Positions 1 through 8,369 are shown, numbered from the stretch's first letter. The stretch is DNA of 64,000 nt from Clostridium_AI sp964409685 (GCA_964409685.1 CAYPEJ010000024.1:8906-72905), one strand, 5' to 3'. Numbers and translations are program-made. Notes: a model not told the origin generated them from the sequence alone.

Positions 1-224
1 AAGCATATGACAAATTGCACTAATGCTGAAATATTCGCCTGATTTTCAATCACCCCAGTAATTAGGGATGGTAAAATTACTCCTCCCAATGGTACTAAAA
101 CACCTGATATGATTTCCATGATATCGGCAAATATGATTCTTTTTTCATTTTGCATTACCTGATTTAATACATATAAAAAATTATTAAGTAATCCATAGTT
201 TGATTTTGTGACTTTTCTATTCAT
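1..224 (-). CDS. ABC transporter (exporter type), N-terminal fragment cut by the window edge
   Basis: Only the first 74 codons are visible. I read this from the complement: the ATG at 224 opens MNRKVTKSNYGLLNNF, while an ATG at 228 stops after three codons. A basic, Asn-rich N-terminus is followed from about residue 29 by long hydrophobic stretches (FADIMEIISGVLVPLGG and onward). This resembles the first membrane helices of fused permease-ATPase exporters of the lantibiotic/lipid type found in clostridia. It starts 23 bp after the dehydratase stop, so it is probably the next gene of the acyl-chain operon and could export the product. No ATPase motifs are visible because the gene runs off the window, so the assignment rests on N-terminal style and context. 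Confidence 0.55.
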   Translation of the reverse strand, partial: MNRKVTKSNYGLLNNFLYVLNQVMQNEKRIIFADIMEIISGVLVPLGGVILPSLITGVIENQANISALVQFVIC

Positions 225-247
225 TCATTCACCATCTATATCAATTA

Positions 248-685
248 TTACTTCTGTGCCATTATAATCATTCCATCAACCGCTAATTTATTATCTACCT
301 TGATTTTCACACTGACTTTGGCTATATGATTCAGCTCTTCCTTAACTTTTGCATACAGCATCATGGACACTCCTGGTTTTATCACTTGACGGAACCGGAA
401 TTTTTCAATTCCCGCCAAGTAGCCAATACGCTGCGATCCTTCATTTTCCATAGCAATTCCATACATAATGGCAGTCAATTGAGCAAGAGATTCCAATAAT
501 AGTACTCCTGGAACGACTGGATTATCTGGAAAATGTCCTTGAAAATAAGATTCATTGATAGTAGTATTTTTAAATCCCACGATTTCTTTCCCAGGAATTA
601 CTTCCGTAATCCCATCTACAAAAAGAAATGGATATCTTTGGGGTAAATACTTTTGCATTTCGGTAATAGTCATTATACTCTTCAT
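248..685 (-). CDS. FabZ-like 3-hydroxyacyl-ACP dehydratase
   Basis: A hot-dog-fold dehydratase of 145 residues, normal FabZ length. It carries the N-terminal LPQRYPFLFVDGI signature (14-26) and the active-site block NESYFQGHFPDNPVVPG. His51 and Glu65 (LLLESLAQ) fit the FabZ catalytic pair. It would dehydrate 3-hydroxyacyl-ACP to trans-2-enoyl-ACP. The start may be the ATG at 685 or at 673; the latter has GAAGAG a few bases upstream. It sits last among the enzymes of the operon, 86 bp after the ketoreductase and just before the ABC transporter. The neighbouring CLF-like protein and LpxL-like acyltransferase suggest a dedicated polyene or modified-acyl pathway rather than housekeeping lipid synthesis (inference). 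Confidence 0.88.
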   Translation of the reverse strand: MKSIMTITEMQKYLPQRYPFLFVDGITEVIPGKEIVGFKNTTINESYFQGHFPDNPVVPGVLLLESLAQLTAIMYGIAMENEGSQRIGYLAGIEKFRFRQVIKPGVSMMLYAKVKEELNHIAKVSVKIKVDNKLAVDGMIIMAQK

Positions 686-771
686 AATTTTCGTAAATCT
701 GATTTACTTTGATGCCCCTTTCTGAACCAAAATAGTTATGTTTTCTGTTCATTATTGTATATAGGAAATGG

Positions 772-1521
772 TTAGCTTATTAATCCACCATCAATTACCA
801 GTGTCTGTCCTGTTATATAAGAAGCTTCCTCACTTGAAATAAAACGGGCTAAAGATGCTACCTCATCAGCTTCACCAAATCTTCCCATTGGTATTTCGCT
901 TTTATACTGTTTTAACGCCTTTTCTGTCAAGCTTGCAGTCATTTCTGTATTAATATAGCCAGGTGCAATTGCATTAACTCGGATATTCTTTCTGGCTACT
1001 TCCTTTGATAAAGACTTTGTCAATGCGATTATTCCTGCTTTTGATGCTGCATAATTTGTTTGGCCTTTAATTCCAACCATACCTGAGACTGAACTGATAT
1101 TAAGAATATTACCACTACGTCTTTCAATCATATATGGTAATACTGAAGAAATCATATGAAAGCATCCGCTCAAATTTGTATCAATCACTCTATTCCACTG
1201 TTCATCCCTCATTAACATAAGTAAATTATCATTCACTAAACCTGCATTATTTACGAGAATATCAATTTGCAGATAGTCCCGAATGATGTCATCTACAACT
1301 TTCTTTATTTCAGAAACCTGTGTTATATTTAACCGGTATCCTTGAATTTTGAGGTCTTTATATGTAGTTTGTAATTCCTGTACTAACTGATTTGCCTTTT
1401 CATCGTTATTATGATATGTAAATGCAATATGAATCCCATCTTTTAAGAATCGCCTGATTATCGCTTCACCAATACCACCTGTTCCACCAGTAACCAATGC
1501 AACTTTTTTATCTTTTGACAT
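772..1521 (-). CDS. FabG-like 3-ketoacyl-ACP reductase (SDR)
   Basis: A classical short-chain dehydrogenase of about 249 residues. It has the NADP-binding TGGTGGIG motif near residue 11, NNAG near 92, and the Ser-Tyr-Lys triad (ISSVSG Ser about 144, then YAASK Tyr157 and Lys161). The end (ITGQTLVIDGG) is typical FabG. I place the start at the ATG at 1521: AGAAGGA lies nine bases upstream, whereas the in-frame ATG at 1530 directly abuts it. It reduces 3-ketoacyl-ACP to 3-hydroxyacyl-ACP. It lies 14 bp downstream of the ACP gene in the same operon, whose ketosynthase pair and dehydratase supply the other steps. No enoyl reductase is present in the visible part. Confidence 0.9.
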   Translation of the reverse strand: MSKDKKVALVTGGTGGIGEAIIRRFLKDGIHIAFTYHNNDEKANQLVQELQTTYKDLKIQGYRLNITQVSEIKKVVDDIIRDYLQIDILVNNAGLVNDNLLMLMRDEQWNRVIDTNLSGCFHMISSVLPYMIERRSGNILNISSVSGMVGIKGQTNYAASKAGIIALTKSLSKEVARKNIRVNAIAPGYINTEMTASLTEKALKQYKSEIPMGRFGEADEVASLARFISSEEASYITGQTLVIDGGLIS

Positions 1522-1535
1522 ATTTATCATTCCTT

Positions 1536-1796
1536 CTACTGTTGTTCTTCAATATAAGAAGCTAATGTATCAATGCTTTTAAGAATTGATTCTATATTCT
1601 GCACATTTTTCAAATCTACACCAAACTCTTTTTTTACAGCTACAATGATTTCAAGAGCATCTACAGAATCTAATCCGAATCCTTCCTCTTCATCACTTTC
1701 AAATAAATTCATTGCATAATCTACATGATCCACATCATCAATTTCTAATTGTAATTTTTCTATTAGAATATTTAATATTTTTTTTCTTGTATCCAT
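1536..1796 (-). CDS. Acyl carrier protein
   Basis: An 86-residue acidic carrier protein with the phosphopantetheine site GLDSVDALEI; Ser44 would carry the arm. The rest (LNILIEKLQLEIDD at the start, IESILKSIDTLASYIEEQQ at the end) fits the four-helix ACP fold. The DSVDALE form, with acidic residues just before it, is common in carrier proteins of specialised type II systems such as aryl-polyene clusters. An AGGTGAG ribosome site precedes the ATG. The 106-bp gap to the upstream ketosynthase is the largest inside the operon and holds a small hairpin (GCATGA/TCATGC, 1807-1833) just ahead of this site. The activating phosphopantetheinyl transferase is not visible here. Confidence 0.9.
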   Translation of the reverse strand: MDTRKKILNILIEKLQLEIDDVDHVDYAMNLFESDEEEGFGLDSVDALEIIVAVKKEFGVDLKNVQNIESILKSIDTLASYIEEQQ

Positions 1797-1902
1797 TCAC
1801 TCACCTGCATGAGTTATACTTCTAAAATCATGCGTATCCTTTCTATTTTATTTATTTTATTTCATGTGCTAAATGAACTTTATTAAGGTTTAGACGGAAA
1901 TT

Positions 1903-2970
1903 TTAAAGATCGGATAATAGAATAGTTGTATAATTTCCGATTTTACTATAGCCTTGAATTAAAACAGAATGAATATCAGATATGTTTTCATTCTTTCTAA
2001 AACTTGCAGGAATCATACCATGACTGATGCATAAAGAACCAACTAAAATGCCAAATTCGAAAGAACTTTCACCAACTGCTCCAAACAGGCTTGCTATCTT
2101 ATCTATAACAAAAGCATTTGGCAAAATTGAAGAATACACTTTGGCTTCTATTTGCTCTATCTTTGGGTGTGTTCCCGCATAAATAACTACATCTGGAACA
2201 ATATTACCTGATTTGCTTAGGCAGGTTTGAATACAATGTTGAATAAAGGCTTCTGTCTTTTTCTCACTTTCATCGTCTCCCCATGGATTTTCGCCTAAAT
2301 TAATCTGACACATATTTTTGACTTTACAATAACTGCCCTTGCTTTTTTCTTCATCCATATCTTGTAATAAAAATGTTACAGCACCTTCCGCAAGACGTCG
2401 ATCACCATACATGGCTTGATAATCTTGAAATAATTCTTCAATGTATTCAGACACCCAGCCAGCAAAAATTCGCTTTGCACGCTTTTCTAGTATGAGATTT
2501 CTAGCATATACAAAACTGCTGCTTTCAATTAACATCGTGCTTACTCCTTTAAGCTGTCTTGGGATACACAATGTTGACAACACAGAATTAGCTACCGTAT
2601 TGCTGAATATACTTGGACTACATATTTCAGGGTCATTTTCTGCTACTTGACGCAAAAACTTCAAATTTGCATCGAGTGCTGCGTAGTCAGAAGAATAAAT
2701 GGTTCCAGTATTTTCGTCAATACTATTAGTATCAATATATTTTGCCGAATCCTCTATTGCTTTTTCCAATGTATAGCGGCATATACTAGCCTGTCTGCTT
2801 GTTTTTCTCTTACTACTTCCTTTCAGATAGGAAGTGAATTCATATTTGGTATTGTAAATTATGTTCTGATGAGCGGATGGCTCATTCAACATGTTCCAAA
2901 TATCTTCGATATCGTTGCCTAGACACGATAAACATCCGATTCCTACAATTGCTACTTCCATATCATTCAC
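1903..2970 (-). CDS. Ketosynthase-like protein lacking the active-site cysteine (chain-length-factor-like)
   Basis: A 355-residue thiolase-fold protein starting MEVAIVGIGCLSCLGNDIED, as beta-ketoacyl synthases do. Where a ketosynthase has TACA, the aligned stretch here reads STMLIESSS with no cysteine. The first active-site histidine motif is degenerate (YAGTHPK) and the second is FGAVGESS instead of GHxxAAAG. It is also about 50 residues shorter than its neighbour. A catalytically dead ketosynthase next to an intact one is the hallmark of KS/chain-length-factor heterodimers. The start may be the GTG at 2970 (AAAGGG nine bases upstream) or the ATG at 2961. It begins 16 bp after the stop of the active ketosynthase, consistent with co-translation of partners. 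Confidence 0.8.
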   Translation of the reverse strand: MNDMEVAIVGIGCLSCLGNDIEDIWNMLNEPSAHQNIIYNTKYEFTSYLKGSSKRKTSRQASICRYTLEKAIEDSAKYIDTNSIDENTGTIYSSDYAALDANLKFLRQVAENDPEICSPSIFSNTVANSVLSTLCIPRQLKGVSTMLIESSSFVYARNLILEKRAKRIFAGWVSEYIEELFQDYQAMYGDRRLAEGAVTFLLQDMDEEKSKGSYCKVKNMCQINLGENPWGDDESEKKTEAFIQHCIQTCLSKSGNIVPDVVIYAGTHPKIEQIEAKVYSSILPNAFVIDKIASLFGAVGESSFEFGILVGSLCISHGMIPASFRKNENISDIHSVLIQGYSKIGNYTTILLSDL

Positions 2971-2986
2971 CCGTTGTTGCCCTTTC

Positions 2987-4207
2987 TTACATACATTTCA
3001 CTTTTCCTACAACTACGCTTGCTGAACTTCCTGCAAAAGCATAAGAATTTGAGATAGCATATTGAATTTCTGAATAAACATTGTGCTCCTTAACAAACTC
3101 AATATCCGGTATATCTGCTAAACAGTTCTGCAAACCGTAATTTGGAAATATCTCATTATGATTTATACTTAAAATCATAGCAACTAATTCAATACCACCT
3201 GCCGCTGCTAAACAATGTCCAATATATGATTTCGTAGAAGTTACATAAACCTTTTTATGGTCTATTCCTTCATAGAGTAAATTAATAGCAGCAATTTCTG
3301 TATAATCGTTTCGCTCAGTTCCTGTACCATGTGTGTTGATATAATCAATATCTTCAGCTTTTACTCCTGCATCATCTAAGGCTCTTTTCATTACACGATA
3401 CGCACCATTACCACTAATATCTGGGCTCGTGATATGATATGCATCATTTCCGATTCCATAGCCAAAGACCTCACAGTATATTTTAGCATTTCTTCTTTTT
3501 GCATGTTCATACTCTTCCAGTATAAAGATAGCTCCACCTTCTCCTAAAGTAATCCCATCTATACTTTTATCAAATGGATTGCACATGGAATGACTGACAT
3601 TATTTAATGAATTAAACCCATAGGCTGCAGATTGGGTCAACGGATCCACCGCACACACAACAACCATATCTGCAAGATCACATCTGATACTTGTAACGGC
3701 TGTTCCAATTGCTGTCGTACCAGCAGTACATGCAGCAGAATTAATCGAATATGCTCCTCGAATTCCTAATTTATTCTGAAATGGACGAATCAGATATTCT
3801 GGAATCTTTGTTATCCAGCCAGCTGTATGATTGCCATGATTTCTAGCATCTACATAACCAGTCAGATACTCATTTAATCCAACAGAAGTTGCAAAAGAAA
3901 GCTGACACCTTTCAAGCATGTCCTCAATATCGCTTTTACTGATATTTCCACTTTCAATTAATTCGCTTATTAACTTTTCAATTATATGTACAAGTCTTGA
4001 TTCATCCTCTACGTTTTCCACATCTCTTGGTATCGAATCATTCACTGCTCCAAAATAATCGGAATTCAATCCTTGTGTGTTAAATAATTGAAACTGCTTA
4101 ATGCCTGTTTGATTATTATGTAATTGCTGGTATAACTCGTCTATGTTTCTTCCTGCACTACAGTACACTCCCATACCAGTGATTACTATCCTCTTTTTGT
4201 CATCCAT
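2987..4207 (-). CDS. Beta-ketoacyl-ACP synthase (FabF/KS-alpha-like)
   Basis: A condensing enzyme of about 406 residues with the complete catalytic set. Numbered from the upstream ATG at 4213, these are Cys162 in SINSAACTAGTTAIG, His295 in NTHGTGT and His333 in KSYIGHCLAAAG. The N-terminus (RIVITGMGVYCSAG) and C-terminus (SNSYAFAGSSASVVVG) are FabF-like. I prefer the ATG at 4207 because AGGTGG lies seven bases upstream; the ATG at 4213 is only one base away. It catalyses decarboxylative condensation of malonyl-ACP with the growing chain. Paired with the cysteine-less neighbour it likely forms a KS/CLF complex that sets chain length (inference). Confidence 0.9.
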   Translation of the reverse strand: MDDKKRIVITGMGVYCSAGRNIDELYQQLHNNQTGIKQFQLFNTQGLNSDYFGAVNDSIPRDVENVEDESRLVHIIEKLISELIESGNISKSDIEDMLERCQLSFATSVGLNEYLTGYVDARNHGNHTAGWITKIPEYLIRPFQNKLGIRGAYSINSAACTAGTTAIGTAVTSIRCDLADMVVVCAVDPLTQSAAYGFNSLNNVSHSMCNPFDKSIDGITLGEGGAIFILEEYEHAKRRNAKIYCEVFGYGIGNDAYHITSPDISGNGAYRVMKRALDDAGVKAEDIDYINTHGTGTERNDYTEIAAINLLYEGIDHKKVYVTSTKSYIGHCLAAAGGIELVAMILSINHNEIFPNYGLQNCLADIPDIEFVKEHNVYSEIQYAISNSYAFAGSSASVVVGKVKCM

Positions 4208-4233
4208 TTTCATTCCACCTCATTTCGGAAACA

Positions 4234-5187
4234 TTATTTTGACTTGATGCGGTATATTATACCAGTATTTTCATCAATTTTTAGAATATGTCCTTCATCG
4301 AGTGCACTTATCTTGGACAATTTAATATCTGAATTATTATGTAGCTTAGACCATTCCACAACTTCTAAATGATGACGATCCCACAGTCTCCAATATTGTG
4401 GAGATTGAAGTAGCTTTTGCCGAAAAATATTGTAACAACGATCTGCTAAAACCTGAGCAGTAGCATTTTGATTTACATTATCATAGATTTGAAAGACTCT
4501 GGAATCAACTCTTCCTTCGGCTAAAATTGGAAACACTGGCTTTCCAGTGCTTTCCATTATACGAAAGACTCCACTTCTAATCTGTATTTGGGAAGATAGG
4601 AATTTTAATTGTATTGGTTTTCGATCTTTTCCTACTCCAGAATTACCATCTAAAAAGATGGCAACCCAATCGCCATGGCTGACATATTCCATAATATCAA
4701 GTGCTATGGATAAATCTTCAGATATACAGTATTTCACTTGTTTCATGTCTTTATTAGATTCAGGTTCATGAATAAATGACTGATGATCTACTACAATCAT
4801 CACTTTCTTGTCTGGCGCAATTTCTAACATTTTTTCAATTACTGCCCGGTAAAGAGATCGATAATTTCCATAATGAAATGAGAAGATAAAACCTCCTTCA
4901 TCAATATGCTCCATGACTTTTTCAAAACCAGTTACATAATCTTGCAGATTGTATTTCTCATTACCTTGCTTATACCAGTTTTCAATCATAACCTCTTTTC
5001 GGTACTTTTTCCAAATATCATAACAGTCAAACTGTTCTGATAAAGGTAATAACTCTTTTAATAAATTGGCATAAGTTAGAAAATAAGACAAATGCGTTCC
5101 ATTCTTTTCTTCTTCGAGCAAATTTTCACCCAAGACTTTTTCTATCCTACATTCGATGTCATCTTCTCTTATACTGTGAAATTCCAA
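4234..5187 (-). CDS. LpxL/HtrB-like lysophospholipid acyltransferase-family protein
   Basis: First gene of the acyl-chain operon, 317 residues. The middle resembles the LpxL/HtrB superfamily: FSFHYGNYR supplies the catalytic-type histidine (His105), and DGNSGVGKDRKPIQLKFLS followed by STGKPVFPI matches the later conserved blocks. The usual HX4(D/E) motif reads H-Y-G-N-Y-R, so the acidic partner is replaced by Arg110; an altered mechanism is possible. Unlike LpxL there is no obvious N-terminal membrane helix. The start is TTG, supported by GAGGTGAG at the right distance. In aryl-polyene clusters a related enzyme moves the finished chain from ACP to a lipid, and I infer the same role here; lipid A itself is not expected. 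Confidence 0.75.
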   Translation of the reverse strand: MEFHSIREDDIECRIEKVLGENLLEEEKNGTHLSYFLTYANLLKELLPLSEQFDCYDIWKKYRKEVMIENWYKQGNEKYNLQDYVTGFEKVMEHIDEGGFIFSFHYGNYRSLYRAVIEKMLEIAPDKKVMIVVDHQSFIHEPESNKDMKQVKYCISEDLSIALDIMEYVSHGDWVAIFLDGNSGVGKDRKPIQLKFLSSQIQIRSGVFRIMESTGKPVFPILAEGRVDSRVFQIYDNVNQNATAQVLADRCYNIFRQKLLQSPQYWRLWDRHHLEVVEWSKLHNNSDIKLSKISALDEGHILKIDENTGIIYRIKSK

Positions 5188-5233
5188 AGTATCTCACCTC
5201 TATGCTTTAATAGCTGTTTACTAAACTGTAATT

Positions 5234-5263
5234 ATTATAACATTCTAATTATTTGTTTGTCAA
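5234..5263 (-). promoter_or_regulatory. Near-consensus sigma-A promoter of the acyl-chain operon
   Basis: On the minus strand TTGACA (5263-5258) and TATAAT (5239-5234) are both perfect, with an 18-bp spacer. Transcription would start near 5227, giving a leader of about 40 nt before the TTG start at 5187. No terminator lies between it and the ABC gene, so the whole cluster could be one transcript. Confidence 0.8.
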
Positions 5264-5322
5264 ATACAATACTAGATTTACAGCAGTGAAAGTATATTTC
5301 GTGTTTTGCCAAATAAAAGAGC

Positions 5323-5796
5323 TCATAGAGCTATTTCATAAAATCGGCTATCTGTTCCATCCTCAATGACTAGCCATTTCCCTAACACCTTTGCCGAGTT
5401 AAATGTTTTTCTTCGAATCATCCGATATACGATATCCTGTTGGATTTCCTCAAGTTCTGATGGCTTCAGCCGTTCCAGATATTCATTCAACGTCACATGA
5501 TGCGGAAGATAGTCCTGTTTGCCACTGCCTAAAAAACTGTAAAGATTGGATACGACCTGTTCATCATTAAACATCCTTGTCATATCCTGCATACTTGCAA
5601 TACCTCCGATTGATTTAAAAAATAAAGTTCCAAGCATAACCCGGTTGCTGTAATCAATATAACTTTGGTTTCTTGGGTCTTTGACCTCATCGAATTTATG
5701 GAAAAGCTCTGGATAAAACTTTTTCTGAATTCGTAAGCACTCTAAAATTGGATTTTTTTCTAACTTCTTTCTTATTCGTTCTTATTCTCTTCCCAT
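5323..5796 (-). pseudogene. Truncated DDE (IS4-like) transposase with a nonsense codon
   Basis: An AGGAGG site and ATG at 5796 open MGRE followed by TAA; the frame then stays open to the stop at 5323. The text resembles a family common in Lachnospiraceae: ELFHKFDEVKDPRNQSY, then GGIASMQDMTRMF, LPHHVTLNEYLERL and KWLVIEDGT, the last being the usual first catalytic Asp region. A CAA-to-TAA change at codon 5 and loss of everything after the first catalytic segment make it inactive. The longest stretch with an ATG starts at 5637. It is a relic immediately upstream of the acyl-chain operon promoter, suggesting past mobility at this boundary. Confidence 0.7.
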
Positions 5797-5807
5797 AAAA
5801 CCTCCTG

Positions 5808-5838
5808 TGCGATAAATTTTTTCTTTTATTTTATCGCA
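5808..5838. repeat. Inverted repeat upstream of the transposase relic
   Basis: TGCGATAAA (5808-5816) and TTTATCGCA (5830-5838) are perfect 9-bp arms around a T-rich 13-base loop. It lies just upstream of the dead transposase start and may be part of the insertion-sequence leader or its end. Confidence 0.5.
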
Positions 5839-5980
5839 TTTTAAAGATTAATAGGGAAAATTCAGAAAATTTAGTGCGAATTATTTTTACCTGTCAGAAC
5901 TGGAGCGGCTATAATATATTAGACAAATAACATTCCGTTTGTTATAATACATAAATTAGCATAAAAAAGAGAATAACATC

Positions 5981-6120
5981 ATGGCAAGAAAAGTAAAAAT
6001 TATACAGATGATTTTAAAAAACAAATTGTTGCATTACGTGAATCAGGCAAGACAGTGTCTTCTAACGTAAAAGAATACGGAATTGCCAAATCAACGGTTA
6101 CGAAATGAACAACTGACTAT
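5981..6120 (+). pseudogene. IS3-family OrfA transposase remnant
   Basis: The ATG at 5981 opens MARKVK; a frameshift then leads to the frame reading YTDDFKKQIVALRESGKT and, further on, EYGIAKSTVTK. This is the N-terminal helix-turn-helix of IS3/IS150-type OrfA. The expected TGG (Trp) after STVTK is TGA at 6106-6108, and only a few recognisable codons follow. It is therefore frameshifted, stopped and truncated. With the relic at 5323-5796 it marks an insertion-sequence graveyard between the acyl-chain operon and the glycosidase gene. Confidence 0.7.
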
Positions 6121-6123
6121 ACG

Positions 6124-6166
6124 AAAAGAGTATCAACAAGAAAAATTGTCGATACTCTTTTTATTC
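6124..6166. terminator. Intrinsic terminator-like hairpin
   Basis: AAAAGAGTATC (6124-6134) pairs perfectly with GATACTCTTTT (6151-6161) around a 16-base loop. It lies after the stop of the GH3 gene (minus strand) and after the OrfA relic (plus strand), with T-rich flanks on both sides. Confidence 0.6.
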
Positions 6167-6186
6167 TACTACTTTCTAAAATAAAT

Positions 6187-8301
6187 CTATTTCAGCAAAA
6201 AGTCTACTGTCTTCCTCATCTCTTCTGTCCCACTCAACTCACAACTTCTCTTATCTGGCTGGTGAACACCAACATACAACGTAAACCTTCCACCATCCAA
6301 TACTCGCTTTCCTTCATCATCCACTACGGAAAATGCTTCTTTCCCAAGTTGAATCTCTATCACTTGTGATTTTCCTTTCTCCACAAATACTCTCTGGAAC
6401 CCACACAACACTGGATGCAATGGTGCAAATCTTGATTCTTCATTCTTCACATAAACTTGTACTACTTCCCCTGTGTCATAATCACCAACATTTTCCACAG
6501 TAATCTTAAGCGATACACCTTCTTCCATTTTGACCACTTCGAACTCATTTACAACCACCTTCCCATACGTCAACCCGTATCCAAATGGATAAAGTGGTGT
6601 CCCCTCATAGTAACGATACGTTCTTCCTTTCATTGAATAGTCTTCAAACGCTGGCAAATCCTCTAACCCACCATAGAAAGTAACTGGTAACTTTCCAGAT
6701 GGCGAATACTCCCCATAAAGCATCCGTGCTACTTGCTTACCACCTCTTGCCCCTGGATACCAAACTTGCACAATTGCATCTGCCTTCTCATCTGCCTCGT
6801 TTAAATCAACAGAACTTCCCGCCATCATACATACTACCACTGGCTTTTCATAAGACTTGCACATGGTCAAAATCTTATCCATAAGTAATCTTTGACACTC
6901 TGGCAACATAAGTGTTTCCTTATCTCCCGATGCGTAACTATTTCCAGCATCACCTTCTTCTCCTTCTAAAGTTTCATCTAGCCCTACACAAAGGATAACC
7001 ACATCGCTATGTTCTGCAACTAACATTGCTTCAGTCAATCGATCATTTGGATAAGCTAAATGTTCCACTCTATCCTTATACAGATGACAACCTTCCGAAT
7101 ACAACACACGAACGTCATCTCCCACCACTTCTTGAATTCCTTCTAATAAGGTTATGTACTTAGAAGATGTTCCATGATAATTTCCAACCAATGCCGCCCT
7201 ACTATTCGCATTTGGACCAATGACTCCTACTGTCTTATACTCCTTAGACAATGGCAACAAACCATCATTCTTCAGTAGCACAATACTTTCTCTTGTCAAC
7301 TGGTCTGCGATTTCTAGATGTTCTTTGCACTCTACCATTTCATATGGAATCTTATCATACTCTGTTGGCTCAAACATTCCAAGTAAATATCTAGTAGTAA
7401 ATAGTCGTTCTGCTGCCGTTCTTATCTCTTCTTCTGTAACCAAACCTTTTTTATAAGCTTTTAGCAAATGCAAATAGGTAACTCCACAATTCAGATCGCA
7501 TCCTGCTTTTAATGCCATCGCTGCAGATTCTTCCGCTGTATTGGTGATACCATGTCCTTCGTGAATATCTCGAATCGCCCAACAATCGGACACATAATAA
7601 CCCTCAAATCCCCATTCTTTTCGTAAGACATCGTCCATCATTTCCTTGTGGGCACAAGTTGGTAACCCATTTAGACAAGTATAAGCCCCCATAACACCTT
7701 CCACATCTGCTTCTTTCACTAACGCTTCAAATGCAGGCAAATATGTCTCATACAAATCTTTTTTATTTACCTCTACATTAAATTCATGCCTTACCGCTTC
7801 TGGTCCTGAATGTGCTGCAAAATGTTTTGCACATGCTGTCGCTTTAAGATACTCCCCTTCTCCTTGAATCCCTTTCACATATGCCACGCCAAGTCTACTT
7901 GTTAGGTATGGATCTTCTCCAAATGTCTCATGCCCTCTTCCCCATCTAGGATCACGGAAAATATTGATATTGGGTGACCAAAAGGTTAATCCTTTGTAAA
8001 TGTCTCTATCTTCTAGATGTGCATATCCGTTATATTTTGCCCTTCCTTCTGTTGCAACTACATCTCCTGCTTTTTGTAACAACTCGGTATCGAATGTGGC
8101 TGCCATTCCAATTGCTTGTGGAAAACTTGTGGCAACTCCACCTCTTGCAACTCCGTGTAGTGCTTCATTCCACCAATTATATGCTGGAATCTGTAATCGT
8201 TTTATTGCTGGTGAATCATATCTTAATTGTGAAGCACATTCCTCTAATGTCATCTTTGAAACAATATGTTTTGCTTTTTCCCTTGCCTGTTCTCTTGTCA
8301 T
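6187..8301 (-). CDS. Glycoside hydrolase family 3 enzyme (beta-glucosidase/beta-xylosidase type)
   Basis: A 704-residue GH3 enzyme with no signal peptide, so probably cytoplasmic. The N-terminal barrel shows YNWWNEALHGVAR (41-53), RDPRWGRGHETFGEDPYL, KHFAAHSGPE (Lys159-His160) and the nucleophile Asp239 in GYYVSDCWAI. The second domain contains GVIGPNANS and WYPGARGGKQVAR, and the end is a fibronectin-III-like domain. The NWWNEALHGVAR form favours xylosidase or broad beta-glycosidase activity on imported oligosaccharides; exact specificity cannot be read from sequence. AAAGGAG precedes the ATG. It stands alone between insertion-sequence relics and the surface-protein operon. Confidence 0.9.
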   Translation of the reverse strand: MTREQAREKAKHIVSKMTLEECASQLRYDSPAIKRLQIPAYNWWNEALHGVARGGVATSFPQAIGMAATFDTELLQKAGDVVATEGRAKYNGYAHLEDRDIYKGLTFWSPNINIFRDPRWGRGHETFGEDPYLTSRLGVAYVKGIQGEGEYLKATACAKHFAAHSGPEAVRHEFNVEVNKKDLYETYLPAFEALVKEADVEGVMGAYTCLNGLPTCAHKEMMDDVLRKEWGFEGYYVSDCWAIRDIHEGHGITNTAEESAAMALKAGCDLNCGVTYLHLLKAYKKGLVTEEEIRTAAERLFTTRYLLGMFEPTEYDKIPYEMVECKEHLEIADQLTRESIVLLKNDGLLPLSKEYKTVGVIGPNANSRAALVGNYHGTSSKYITLLEGIQEVVGDDVRVLYSEGCHLYKDRVEHLAYPNDRLTEAMLVAEHSDVVILCVGLDETLEGEEGDAGNSYASGDKETLMLPECQRLLMDKILTMCKSYEKPVVVCMMAGSSVDLNEADEKADAIVQVWYPGARGGKQVARMLYGEYSPSGKLPVTFYGGLEDLPAFEDYSMKGRTYRYYEGTPLYPFGYGLTYGKVVVNEFEVVKMEEGVSLKITVENVGDYDTGEVVQVYVKNEESRFAPLHPVLCGFQRVFVEKGKSQVIEIQLGKEAFSVVDDEGKRVLDGGRFTLYVGVHQPDKRSCELSGTEEMRKTVDFLLK

Positions 8302-8369
8302 AGTTTTCTCCTTTTATTTTCATAATTTATTTCTTCAATATCATCCTCTAATTTTATGGTAAATAAAAT

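Noticed and set aside
570..752. A 60-codon minus-strand frame upstream of and overlapping the dehydratase
   Set aside because: Its second half is simply the dehydratase start read in another frame, and it has no clear ribosome site.
1807..1833. Regulatory hairpin before the ACP gene
   Set aside because: Only a 6-bp stem with a 15-base loop; it may affect translation but is too weak to call as an element.
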